Assembly (NCBI GenBank): GCA_937952445.1
Contig: CALGAA010000101.1
Coordinates: forward strand, 1-8,687
Reading direction: 5' to 3'
Source of the DNA: an uncultured Bacteroidota bacterium
Lineage (GTDB): Bacteria; Bacteroidota; Bacteroidia; Chitinophagales; Saprospiraceae
DNA length: 8,687 nt
Below, one piece after another: positions 1-6,882 of this stretch. A model generated the notes under the pieces. That model worked only from the letters and a program-made list of their open reading frames with translations, was not told the origin of the DNA and ran no database searches. How positions within the stretch are numbered: position 1 is the first letter of the stretch; each line of letters begins with the position of its first letter. The position numbers and the translations under genes are program-made.

Positions 1-1134
1 GAATTTACGGGTATTCCCACCGAAAATATGATGATGTCAGCCACACACACTCATTCAGCGGGAACTGCTTGTGGAGTTTTTCAAAGCGACCCGGAACCGG
101 AGTACCTTGATTTTCTGAGTGTTCGAATCGCAGACGCCCTGATCCGGGCCAATGAAAACCGCGTCCCGGCGCGGATCGGATGGGGTTTTGGTGATGAACC
201 TACGCAGGTGCACAACCGTCGCTGGAAACTCAAACCAGGAAAAACGGCGCCCGATCCATTTGGGGGCGAGGATGTGGTTCAAATGAATCCCGGGGTGAAC
301 AACCCCAACAAGCTGGAGCCCGCCGGACCTACCGATCCGCAGGTGTCGGTCGTTTCTGTGGTGGCCCGGTCAGGCGAGCCCATTGGATTGTTGGCCAATT
401 ATTCGTTGCACTATGTAGGTGGTACCGGCCCCGGAGAAATTTCGGCTGATTATTACGGTATTTTCAACCGGCGGATGGCCGAATTGCTTCACGCCGATAA
501 CCAGAGTATTCCCTTCGTTTCGATGATGTCCAACGGGACGAGTGGAGATATCAACAATATCGATTTTACCGGGAAAACGAGCCCCGGACGAGGTCCTTAT
601 GTGCAAATGAATTTTGTAGCCAACGTCGTAGCCGCCACAGCATTTAGGGCCGTACAAAATATTGAATACCACGATCACGTCCGGTTGTCCTCAGCTCAGC
701 GGGAAATCAGCCTCGGCGTTCGACTGCCTGATGCAGAAGAGGTACGACGTGCGGAGCGGATCGTGGCCAATGCCGAAGGTCCTAATATGAAAACGCGCGA
801 AGAAATATATGCCCGCGAGACCATTTTAATCCAGGAGTATCCCCGCCAGGTGGATATGATCCTGCAAGCGTTCCGGATTGGTGAGCTGGCTATCGCCGCT
901 ATTCCATGCGAAGTGTTCGTAGAAATCGGGCTTCATCTGAAGGAAAATAGTCCGATCAAACCTATGTTTACGGTGTCCCTGGCCAATGGGTACTACGGAT
1001 ATCTCCCCACGCCCCAGCATCACGAATGGGGTGGTTATGAGACGTGGCGGGCGCGGTCCAGTTTTTTGGAAGTGGAGGCTTCTGACAAAATCACCGACGT
1101 TCTGATGCAACTCCTTGGAAATTTGACAAAGTAG
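1..1134 (+). CDS. Neutral/alkaline ceramidase-like hydrolase, 5' end outside window
   Basis: The reading frame is open to the first base, and the codons before the first ATG (position 28) already match the family (GIPTENMMMSATHTHSAG), so the true start lies upstream; 377 residues are visible. It matches the N-terminal domain of neutral/alkaline non-lysosomal ceramidases, zinc amidases that cut N-acyl sphingosine. Visible landmarks: THTHS at about residues 15-19 (zinc ligand region), NYSLHYVGG at about 133-141 (second zinc His), NGTSGDINN at about 178-186, PCEVFVEIG at about 302-310 (probable zinc Glu) and NGYYGYLPTP at about 329-338 (probable Tyr ligand). The chain ends about 40 residues after that motif, so the Ig-like C-terminal domain of classical neutral ceramidases is absent. 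The catalytic hexapeptide GDVSPN reads GDINNI here, with Asn at the Ser position, so true ceramidase activity is doubtful. Such proteins are usually exported; the signal peptide would be outside the window. A lipoprotein gene follows after 58 bases on the same strand, possibly in one transcript. Family assignment is firm; the substrate is unknown. Confidence 0.85.
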   Translation, partial: EFTGIPTENMMMSATHTHSAGTACGVFQSDPEPEYLDFLSVRIADALIRANENRVPARIGWGFGDEPTQVHNRRWKLKPGKTAPDPFGGEDVVQMNPGVNNPNKLEPAGPTDPQVSVVSVVARSGEPIGLLANYSLHYVGGTGPGEISADYYGIFNRRMAELLHADNQSIPFVSMMSNGTSGDINNIDFTGKTSPGRGPYVQMNFVANVVAATAFRAVQNIEYHDHVRLSSAQREISLGVRLPDAEEVRRAERIVANAEGPNMKTREEIYARETILIQEYPRQVDMILQAFRIGELAIAAIPCEVFVEIGLHLKENSPIKPMFTVSLANGYYGYLPTPQHHEWGGYETWRARSSFLEVEASDKITDVLMQLLGNLTK

Positions 1135-1192
1135 AAATTTGTCTGACATATTCCCACAGTCACTTGAAACAATAATTTTAAAATAAAGAAAA

Positions 1193-2005
1193 ATGAATGT
1201 ACAACGATTTACCCTCACATTGATTTGGGCATGCTTTCTGGGACTTACGCTTAATGCGTGCAAATCAGGCGATGAAAAAGCTGTCGCGACGGAAAAGGAA
1301 GTGATCAAACTTTTCAACGGGGAAAACCTCGATGGTTGGTATACCTGGCTTCGGGGCATTGGTCGGGATCAGGATCCCAAGAATGTATTTACCGTGGAGG
1401 ATGGCATGATCCATATTTCAGGTGAAATCTGGGGATGTATCACAACCGAGGAGGAATATGAAAATTACCATTTAATTACGGAATTTAAATGGACGGGGCA
1501 TACGTTCGAACCCCGGTTGGATCGGGCCCGGGATTGCGGTATTTTGTTGCATTCCGTTGGTGAAGACGGCGCGTATAGTGATACATGGATGAATTCTATT
1601 GAAGTCCAGATTATCGAAGGTGGAACAGGGGACTTTATCGTGGTTGGTGATAAAACGGAAAAATTTGCCATTACCTGCCCCGTCGCTCCGGAAAAACAGG
1701 GAAGTTCACATGTGTATGATCCGGACGGGGAGATGGTGACCATCCACGGAGGTAGAATCAACTGGTGGGGGCGTTCACCGGAATGGAAGGACATCATTGA
1801 TTTTAGAGGTGCGCAGGATGTAGAAAATCCGGTGGGAGAGTGGAATACCCTCGAATGCATCGCCTCCGGGGATAGCATTACGGTCATCCTCAATGATGTC
1901 GTGGTGAATAAAGCGTACGATGTCAAGCCGTCCAAAGGAAGGATCCAGATTCAGTCGGAAGCTGCGGGAATTCTGTTTCGAAGGGTGGATTTGATTCCGC
2001 TGTAG
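1193..2005 (+). CDS. DUF1080 / 3-keto-disaccharide hydrolase-type lipoprotein
   Basis: A 270-residue protein with a lipoprotein signal: basic start, hydrophobic stretch at residues 7-20 and a lipobox-like LNAC ending at Cys23 (Asn at -2 is unusual but tolerated). After the Cys comes KSGDE, a Lys plus acidic pair recalling the surface-export signal of some Bacteroidota lipoproteins, so it may face outward. The mature part is one PF06439 domain (DUF1080, concanavalin-like fold): it opens with LFNGENLDGW (40-49) and shows IEVQIIEGGTGDF (136-148), a GEWNTLECIASGD strand pair (215-227) and the typical closing block GRIQIQSEAAGILFRRV (249-265). Family members act on glycosides; some have been shown to hydrolyse 3-keto-disaccharides, but the substrate here cannot be read. 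No dehydrogenase of the 3-keto-glycoside route is in the window. The ATG is preceded by an A-rich stretch, not a Shine-Dalgarno. It may share a transcript with the ceramidase-like gene upstream. Confidence 0.88.
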   Translation: MNVQRFTLTLIWACFLGLTLNACKSGDEKAVATEKEVIKLFNGENLDGWYTWLRGIGRDQDPKNVFTVEDGMIHISGEIWGCITTEEEYENYHLITEFKWTGHTFEPRLDRARDCGILLHSVGEDGAYSDTWMNSIEVQIIEGGTGDFIVVGDKTEKFAITCPVAPEKQGSSHVYDPDGEMVTIHGGRINWWGRSPEWKDIIDFRGAQDVENPVGEWNTLECIASGDSITVILNDVVVNKAYDVKPSKGRIQIQSEAAGILFRRVDLIPL

Positions 2006-2062
2006 GACAGGGACATTGGTTTTAGGATTCAGTGGGAGGGATAGCTACATCGAACTCTCCGT

Positions 2063-2085
2063 ACAGACAAATATTTCTGTTTTTT
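2063..2085 (+). terminator. Weak intrinsic terminator candidate after the lipoprotein gene
   Basis: ACAGA (2063-2067) and TCTGT (2076-2080) form a 5-bp stem with an 8-base loop, followed directly by T's to 2085. It lies 57 bases past the lipoprotein stop. The stem is short and A/T-rich, so termination would be weak. The T run sits immediately before the probable aldolase promoter. Confidence 0.3.
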
Positions 2086-2087
2086 GC

Positions 2088-2095
2088 TTACTTTG
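2088..2095 (+). promoter_or_regulatory. Probable Bacteroidota-type -7 promoter element for the aldolase gene
   Basis: TTACTTTG matches the Bacteroidota -7 consensus TAnnTTTG at all fixed positions except the second. It ends 27 bases before the ATG at 2123, implying a short leader of about 20 bases. No clear TTG (-33) element was found at the usual distance. It supports starting the gene at 2123 rather than at the in-frame TTG at 2084, which lies inside or upstream of this element. Confidence 0.4.
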
Positions 2096-2122
2096 CAGGA
2101 CGATCCAACCGTTCTTCATTTT

Positions 2123-2767
2123 ATGCAACCACAATTTGATAACCAATTATTTGGTCAGGTACCCATTATTGGAATATTGAGGGGTATGGCTACTGCCGAT
2201 TTACCTTACATCCTGGAATCATATCTTCAGGCCGGTTTGACAACCATCGAGATTACCATGAATACCCCTCAGGTAGAAGAACAAATAGCGATGGCTGTGA
2301 ATCGATACGGCGACCGTCTCAACATCGGCGCGGGGACCGTCCGGAACCTGGAAGAATGGAAACGTGCCATAGGTGCCGGGGCGTCTTTCATCGTATCTCC
2401 CAATGTAGATAAAGACGTGATTACTTCGTCCAAATCAAAGGGCATTGCTGTATTTCCGGGGGCTTTGACCCCGACTGAGGTTTATCAGGCATGGCAATAT
2501 GGAGCAGACAAAATCAAGGTATTTCCTGCTTCAGCTCTGGGGTCTTCCTATATCAAAAACCTGAAAGGACCTTTTGACCACATCCAATTGATCGCCACAG
2601 GAGGAATCGATGTGCACAATTTGTCGGAGTACTGGAATGCCGGCGCCGATGGATTTGGGATCGGAGGTTCATTGTTTGATAAAAAAATGATCCGGGAAAG
2701 GAATTGGGATGGGTTGACGAAACACATGCATCGGTTTGTCCAGGTGATTCAAAAAGGGAAAGAATAG
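2123..2767 (+). CDS. eda: KDPG/KHG aldolase (2-keto-3-deoxy-6-phosphogluconate aldolase)
   Basis: Class I cytoplasmic aldolase that splits 2-keto-3-deoxy-6-phosphogluconate into pyruvate and glyceraldehyde 3-phosphate (Entner-Doudoroff and uronate pathways); the family often also cleaves 4-hydroxy-2-oxoglutarate to pyruvate and glyoxylate. At 214 residues it has the usual length. A TIM-barrel is read from IIGILRG (15-21), EITMNTPQ with catalytic Glu43, GAGTV (69-73), SPNVD (92-96), FPGALTPTE (111-119), IKVFPAS with Schiff-base Lys132, IATGGI (157-162) and the phosphate-binding GIGGSLF (179-185). Lys132 and Glu43 align with Lys133 and Glu45 of the E. coli enzyme. The start is set at the ATG at 2123: an upstream in-frame TTG at 2084 would add 13 residues encoded across the probable promoter. 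No kinase (kdgK) or dehydratase (edd) is beside it. It converges with the regulator gene across 112 bases in which no strong terminator was seen. Confidence 0.93.
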   Translation: MQPQFDNQLFGQVPIIGILRGMATADLPYILESYLQAGLTTIEITMNTPQVEEQIAMAVNRYGDRLNIGAGTVRNLEEWKRAIGAGASFIVSPNVDKDVITSSKSKGIAVFPGALTPTEVYQAWQYGADKIKVFPASALGSSYIKNLKGPFDHIQLIATGGIDVHNLSEYWNAGADGFGIGGSLFDKKMIRERNWDGLTKHMHRFVQVIQKGKE

Positions 2768-2879
2768 AAAATGTCGCGGGAACAATTGTCAAATTATTCT
2801 TCCCTCAACAACATCAAGTGAAGATTAACTACGTCGACCCATCCCCTTCTCATAGGATATATAGGGCAACCACCTTAAA

Positions 2880-3494
2880 TCAGTCCAGCAATTCCCTCAG
2901 TTTGGCCACGGTAGAAATGCGGGAGTGGGTATCGAGCTTTGCGTAGATTTTTTGAATATGCGTTTTGATGGTATTGATGCTCACATAATGTTTATCCGCC
3001 ATTTGCTTATTGCTATAGCCTTCATAGATATCCTGTAAGATCTCGTATTCTTTCTCAGTCAGCTCACTGAGCAATTTTTTGTTGAGCGCGGTCCGGCTAA
3101 AATACCGTGGTCGGGATTTCTGCCTGTGGTTGAACATAGCAACTTCGATGGCGGCGTAAAGGTCGTTTTCATCAAAAGGTTTGACGATATAACCCATGGG
3201 TTGTGTGTGTTTGGCGTCGGTCACCACCGCCTTTCCAGAATAGGCAGTCAGGTAAATAAAAGGAATTTGATAAAGATCGTTAATCTTGTGGGCTATATCA
3301 AATCCAGCCATTTCATTTCCGAGGTTGATATCGAGTAAAACAATATCCGGTGAAGCTTCTTTTAAAAGCGAAAGAGCCGCCGATTTGGTATGGGCTACGC
3401 CGACCACTTCGTAGTGAGAATTGGTCAGAATTTCCCGGATATCCTCCGCGATCAATGGGTCGTCCTCAACAATTAAAACTTTCACATTATTCAT
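2880..3494 (-). CDS. Response regulator, receiver plus LuxR/NarL-type HTH
   Basis: A 204-residue cytoplasmic transcription regulator. The receiver domain (about 3-120) has the acidic pocket Glu10-Asp11-Asp12, phosphoacceptor Asp55 in IVLLDINLG, Thr83 in YLTAYSG and Lys105 in VKPFDEN, so every residue needed for phosphorylation is present. After a basic linker (about 124-142) comes a LuxR-type DNA-binding domain (about 144-203): LTEKEYEIL, GYSNKQMA and the recognition helix region VSINTIKTHIQKIYAKL (171-187). It is the second gene of a two-gene operon: its ATG shares its A with the TAA of the kinase gene (TAATG), the arrangement of translational coupling, so the kinase is almost certainly its partner. 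DNA targets are unknown; NarL-family regulators normally bind short inverted repeats as dimers once phosphorylated. Function class is certain, pathway is not. Confidence 0.95.
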   Translation of the reverse strand: MNNVKVLIVEDDPLIAEDIREILTNSHYEVVGVAHTKSAALSLLKEASPDIVLLDINLGNEMAGFDIAHKINDLYQIPFIYLTAYSGKAVVTDAKHTQPMGYIVKPFDENDLYAAIEVAMFNHRQKSRPRYFSRTALNKKLLSELTEKEYEILQDIYEGYSNKQMADKHYVSINTIKTHIQKIYAKLDTHSRISTVAKLRELLD

Positions 3495-5482
3495 TAGATG
3501 ACGTTTTTTGGATCTGGAATACTTATGGAAACAACGGTTCCGGCCGGAGAATGACCTACCGTAAGTGTAGCCCTGAGTTTGTCGGTGAATGCTTTGATCA
3601 GCCGGTACCCCAGGCTTTTCGTACTTTCGATGGCAAAATGATCGGGCAAACCCCGTCCGTTGTCCGAAACTTTGAGATGGATGGCACCGGGCTGTTTTTT
3701 CAGGACGATTTCCAGGGTTCCGCCTTTATCGGCATCGAAAGCGTACTTGAATGAATTGCTGATGAGTTCATTGAGAATCAGCCCAATGGGAATGATGGTA
3801 TCCACGTCCATTTTGATGGGGTCAATATCGGTATTGACCTCCACATTGACGGTGCTGGATTGGTAGCTTTTCACCAGGCTGTCGGTCAGATTATCGATGT
3901 ATTCTTCCAGATCAACACCCACTAAATCTTCGTCCTGGTATAGCTTCTGATGGATAAGCGCCATGGATCTGACCCGGTTGCGACCGGACTGGATCGCGTC
4001 CCGCGCCTGCGGACTCTCCAGTTGGCGGCTTTGCAGGCTAAGCAGCGACGAAATGACCTGTAGGTTGTTTTTGACCCGGTGATGAATTTCTTTCAATAGA
4101 ATTTCCTTTTCACCCAATGCTTTGGATACCTGCTCGTTTTTTTCAGACAAAATCCTGTTGGATCGTTTGTGCAAACGGAACATATTGAAAAGCAGCCCGG
4201 AAATAATCAGGCTGAACAATATACCACCGATGAGCAGCCAGGTAACCCTTTGATGTTCGCGCAGCTTCACCTCCGATTCCAACCTTTGAATTTCTCTTTC
4301 GCGATCAAATTCATAGTTCATTTCCAATTGGGCCAGTTGCTTTATATTTTCAGAGTTGAAAAGAGAATCCCGTAATTGTATATGCTCTTCGTAGTATTCC
4401 AAAGCTGTATGAGCATCTCCGTTCTGGCGATGTACCAGGTAGAGGCATTCGCAGGCTTTGGATTTATTTGCCACATGTGCCCGGTCTTTTGCCAGATTCA
4501 AACCGATTTCACAATCTTGCCGGGCTTTGTCGGGTTGGTTGAGTTTCAGGAAAAGCAATCCTCTTTCGATGTAGGCTTCGATCAGGCCCTCCTGATGTCT
4601 TTCTTGTTCAAATACATCCAGGGCCTGGTTAAATTCTTCCATAGCCGTGTCCCATTTTCCCATTCGCATATGTACGCGACCAATGTTGAACAGGGTAGAA
4701 GCAATACTCCTGATCGGTACGCCCACGTTTTCTTTCAATTCGAGGGAAGCGTTCAGATATTCAAGGGCCTGGTCGAGGTTTTCCTGTTTCATGTACATTT
4801 CCCCGATATTGCCCATCACCACGGCGGCACTGGAGTGGTCGTTCAGCTCCATCAAAAGCTCGTACGATTCAGTGTAATACCGGATGGCCTGTTCAAAATC
4901 CTTAAGCGAATGGTACAAGGCGCCAATGCTGTTATCCAGGATACTAATCTGACCCCTCCGTCGTATTTTGTCGGATTCACTGAGTTTCAGAGTATCCAGG
5001 TTAACCAGAATTTCCTTGGCATCGAGTTTGGTCTGGAGAGCCAGTGATACCTGTCCGTTGATGGCTTGCAATCCGGATTGTGTCGCCAGGATCTGGGAGT
5101 AAAGAAACGGCCAGTTGTGAACCGATTCTACAGACAGCGCTTTTTCAAGGTAATAGTTTGAACTATCCGGATTGGAACCGAAATAAAAAAAATTGCCCAT
5201 CGAATACCAGTAATTAATCAGCGATTTTTCATTCCCGGATCTTTCGGCGATTTCCCCCGCTTTGTCCAGAAGTTGGCGAGAGTCTTTGTGGTATCGATAT
5301 TTTTTACCGGCAAATCCAAGCAGCCTCGTCACTTTATCCGAATCGGATTTCAGCGTATCGATCCCTGCCAGAATGAGGCTTATTTCATCCGAATCCGTAC
5401 CCTGAGCATACATTGGACGATCCGGTAAAAGGGTCATGATTAATATCAACGAAATTATTTCTATGGGGCATTTTCGCTTCAT
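3494..5482 (-). CDS. TPR-containing sensor histidine kinase, HisKA_2 family
   Basis: A 662-residue membrane kinase. Order: signal peptide (about 1-26, ending MYAQ); tetratricopeptide repeats from about 55 to 372, clearest at 184-217 (ALYHSLKDFEQAIRYYTESY), 223-256, 263-296 and 303-336; a charged coiled coil (about 375-412); one membrane helix (about 414-434); then the cytoplasmic kinase. The phosphoacceptor box EIHHRVKNNLQ (465-475, likely His468) marks the HisKA_2 type rather than HisKA_3. The ATPase domain has an N box (LILNELISNSFKYAF, Asn571 and Asn576), DNGRGLP (607-613) and SLGYRLI (623-629). The signal peptide and single later helix place the TPR region in the periplasm, where it probably senses a protein or peptide partner; the ligand is unknown. 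It is the first gene of the operon, with the regulator translationally coupled. No PAS or HAMP domain is present; the coiled coil probably carries the signal. Confidence 0.94.
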   Translation of the reverse strand: MKRKCPIEIISLILIMTLLPDRPMYAQGTDSDEISLILAGIDTLKSDSDKVTRLLGFAGKKYRYHKDSRQLLDKAGEIAERSGNEKSLINYWYSMGNFFYFGSNPDSSNYYLEKALSVESVHNWPFLYSQILATQSGLQAINGQVSLALQTKLDAKEILVNLDTLKLSESDKIRRRGQISILDNSIGALYHSLKDFEQAIRYYTESYELLMELNDHSSAAVVMGNIGEMYMKQENLDQALEYLNASLELKENVGVPIRSIASTLFNIGRVHMRMGKWDTAMEEFNQALDVFEQERHQEGLIEAYIERGLLFLKLNQPDKARQDCEIGLNLAKDRAHVANKSKACECLYLVHRQNGDAHTALEYYEEHIQLRDSLFNSENIKQLAQLEMNYEFDREREIQRLESEVKLREHQRVTWLLIGGILFSLIISGLLFNMFRLHKRSNRILSEKNEQVSKALGEKEILLKEIHHRVKNNLQVISSLLSLQSRQLESPQARDAIQSGRNRVRSMALIHQKLYQDEDLVGVDLEEYIDNLTDSLVKSYQSSTVNVEVNTDIDPIKMDVDTIIPIGLILNELISNSFKYAFDADKGGTLEIVLKKQPGAIHLKVSDNGRGLPDHFAIESTKSLGYRLIKAFTDKLRATLTVGHSPAGTVVSISIPDPKNVI

Positions 5483-5505
5483 ACCTCGATCGATCGGTTC
5501 CTGGC

Positions 5506-5513
5506 TAAAGATA
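5506..5513 (-). promoter_or_regulatory. Probable -7 promoter element of the kinase-regulator operon
   Basis: Read on the minus strand this is TATCTTTA, matching TAnnTTTG at all but the last position. It ends 23 bases before the kinase ATG, a spacing close to that of the aldolase gene. No convincing -33 TTG was found. Confidence 0.35.
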
Positions 5514-5580
5514 ATCCTTTCATTATGAAAATCTTGGGTCGACAGGACTAATATACCTAAATATATGACACCCCCTTATT

Positions 5581-5650
5581 CCTGCCTCTTTGCAAACTTT
5601 CGGCAGGCATTATCCGTGCTCTTACTGGCATAACGTCGGTAGGCAAGAGC
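5581..5650. other. Inverted-repeat cluster between cytochrome and kinase genes
   Basis: The 246-base gap 5483-5728 holds two short perfect inverted repeats: CCTGCC (5581-5586) with GGCAGG (5602-5607), and GCTCTT (5618-5623) with AAGAGC (5645-5650). The 8-base palindrome TTTGCAAA sits at 5589-5596 inside the first. They lie downstream of the cytochrome stop and 99 to 168 bases upstream of the kinase start. No T run follows on the minus strand, so they do not look like an intrinsic terminator. They could be regulator sites or chance. Confidence 0.25.
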
Positions 5651-5728
5651 CTGCAAGGATTCAGGGGAAAGTTGATGGTTTCATTAAATAATGGGCATTT
5701 TTGACATGATAGAATATGTATTTTGAGA

Positions 5729-6706
5729 TTACATTCCCGCCTTCGAAAATCGGATAACCTCATTATTCACTGGTTCGAGGGACTGCAGGTAAATATAGAT
5801 CGCTTCCAGATCCGATTCCTTCATACCCCCATACATCACCCAGGGCATAAGCGATTGAAAATCTCCTGGTGCGATGGGCTCCGGCGTATAGGTTGAGTCG
5901 GCATATCTTTTAAATCGCTGGACAAATTGATCCATCGTCCAGGTTCCGAGCCCGTTTTCATGCGGAGTCAGATTGGCGGACCGCACGATACTTCCATCCG
6001 GAGATACAAATTCACGGCCACCAGCCAGCGGTTCACCAATGAATTTTCCATTTTTGAAATCGGTATGGCAGTCCCCGCAAACGGCTGCTTTGACCAGGTA
6101 CTCACCGAATGCGATGCGGTCATCTTCAGTCGGCATTTCGGAAAACTGGGCTTTCTGAGGCATCGTCCGAAGGATCACATTCATAGGGAAAGCAGCTTTG
6201 GAATCGGGGTGATCGGCTTCTATGGGATCCAGACTTCTGATATAGGCAATGACCGATTTGACATCTTCCGGGTCTATACTTCCATAATTGGGGTAAGGCA
6301 TCACAGGAAAAATAGCATTTCCATCCTTTTTGACCCCTGTCGTGATCAACCGGAATAGTTCTCCATCCGTCCAGTCCCCGATCCCGTAGGGCGTAATGTT
6401 TTTGGCTACAAAAGTTCCGGGGAAGCCCATGGATTTGTCAAAAATTTCACCACCGGCCCCTTCGGTTCCCGGGACAGGAGGACCGCTAAACAGGGAAAAG
6501 TCCCGTTGTGCATGGCAGTCCATGCATAGCATGACATGGTTAGCCAGATACTCCCCACGCTCTATTCGTTCGGGAGTTATTTCGATGGTCATGTCTTCGG
6601 GAGGGCCTACATTGGGTTTGGTGAGCATGACCCATCCCAGGGCAGCTAATACGATCAGCAATACAGCTCCCAGGCCGTACAAAGTTATTTTCAAGGCTTT
6701 TTTCAT
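5729..6706 (-). CDS. Membrane-anchored di-heme c-type cytochrome
   Basis: A 325-residue protein with an N-terminal membrane anchor (hydrophobic at about 10-28, no clear cleavage site) and two cytochrome c domains facing the periplasm. Heme sites are CMDCH (61-65) and CGDCH (210-214). Likely axial Met ligands are Met136 in FPVMPYPNYG and Met287 in SLMPWVMYGG. The spacer blocks NITPYGIGDWTDGEL (103-117) and NLTPHENGLGTWT (245-257) resemble the cytochrome subunits of membrane alcohol, gluconate and aldehyde dehydrogenases, which usually carry three hemes; only two are present here. It probably passes electrons from a periplasmic donor to the respiratory chain, but no dehydrogenase is adjacent. 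The start is placed at the ATG at 6706 (MKKALKITLYG), giving a normal basic-plus-hydrophobic start; an in-frame ATG at 6793 would add 29 residues of unlikely, Pro-rich sequence before the anchor. It diverges from the small secreted gene. Confidence 0.92.
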   Translation of the reverse strand: MKKALKITLYGLGAVLLIVLAALGWVMLTKPNVGPPEDMTIEITPERIERGEYLANHVMLCMDCHAQRDFSLFSGPPVPGTEGAGGEIFDKSMGFPGTFVAKNITPYGIGDWTDGELFRLITTGVKKDGNAIFPVMPYPNYGSIDPEDVKSVIAYIRSLDPIEADHPDSKAAFPMNVILRTMPQKAQFSEMPTEDDRIAFGEYLVKAAVCGDCHTDFKNGKFIGEPLAGGREFVSPDGSIVRSANLTPHENGLGTWTMDQFVQRFKRYADSTYTPEPIAPGDFQSLMPWVMYGGMKESDLEAIYIYLQSLEPVNNEVIRFSKAGM

Positions 6707-6788
6707 GGTTAAATTATTTACGATCCGTGTGTACAAACGGGGTTTAGTTTCTGGATGGATGAAATTAGGACAGGGTGTTCGGGGCTTT

Positions 6789-6806
6789 ATCACCCATTTA
6801 GGTGAT
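6789..6806. promoter_or_regulatory. Dyad ATCACC-N6-GGTGAT, candidate operator
   Basis: A perfect 6-bp inverted repeat with a 6-base spacer (CATTTA) in the 257-base divergent region between the cytochrome and the small secreted gene. Half-site and spacer sizes suit a dimeric regulator or a small hairpin. It is 83 bases upstream of the cytochrome ATG. Only symmetry supports it. Confidence 0.3.
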
Positions 6807-6850
6807 TTTAGAGATAAAGTGCTGACTTTACTTATTTCTGCTTTTTCCTG

Positions 6851-6882
6851 TCTGTCAATAAATCACCCGATTGGATGACAGA
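6851..6882. promoter_or_regulatory. 32-base two-tier dyad, candidate operator or hairpin
   Basis: TCTGTCA (6851-6857) pairs with TGACAGA (6876-6882). Inside, AATC (6861-6864) pairs with GATT (6869-6872) around an ACCC loop, leaving 3-base internal loops on both sides, so the element is fully symmetric about one centre. It contains ATCACCC, also found at 6789. It lies 81 bases upstream of the secreted protein's ATG. No T run follows on either strand, which argues against a terminator. Confidence 0.35.

Noticed and set aside
826..1359. 177-codon minus-strand frame
   Set aside because: Overlaps the ends of two well-supported plus-strand genes and shows no recognisable motif or start signal.
2084..2122. 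TTG-initiated extension of the aldolase
   Set aside because: The extra 13 codons span the probable promoter, and the family N-terminus fits the ATG at 2123.
4376..5047. 223-codon plus-strand frame inside the kinase gene
   Set aside because: Antisense to the TPR region of a well-supported kinase; its hydrophobic, Phe-rich product is typical of the complement of acidic repeat coding sequence.
5557..5763. 68-codon minus-strand frame between cytochrome and kinase
   Set aside because: Overlaps the cytochrome 3' end, and its Cys- and Arg-scattered product is not protein-like; it also covers the inverted-repeat cluster.
6707..6793. N-terminal extension of the cytochrome to the ATG at 6793
   Set aside because: Adds 29 Pro/Arg-containing residues ahead of a normal membrane anchor that begins at 6706.
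5927..6878. Several plus-strand frames opposite the cytochrome gene
   Set aside because: Antisense to a gene with two intact heme sites; none has a signal peptide or domain.
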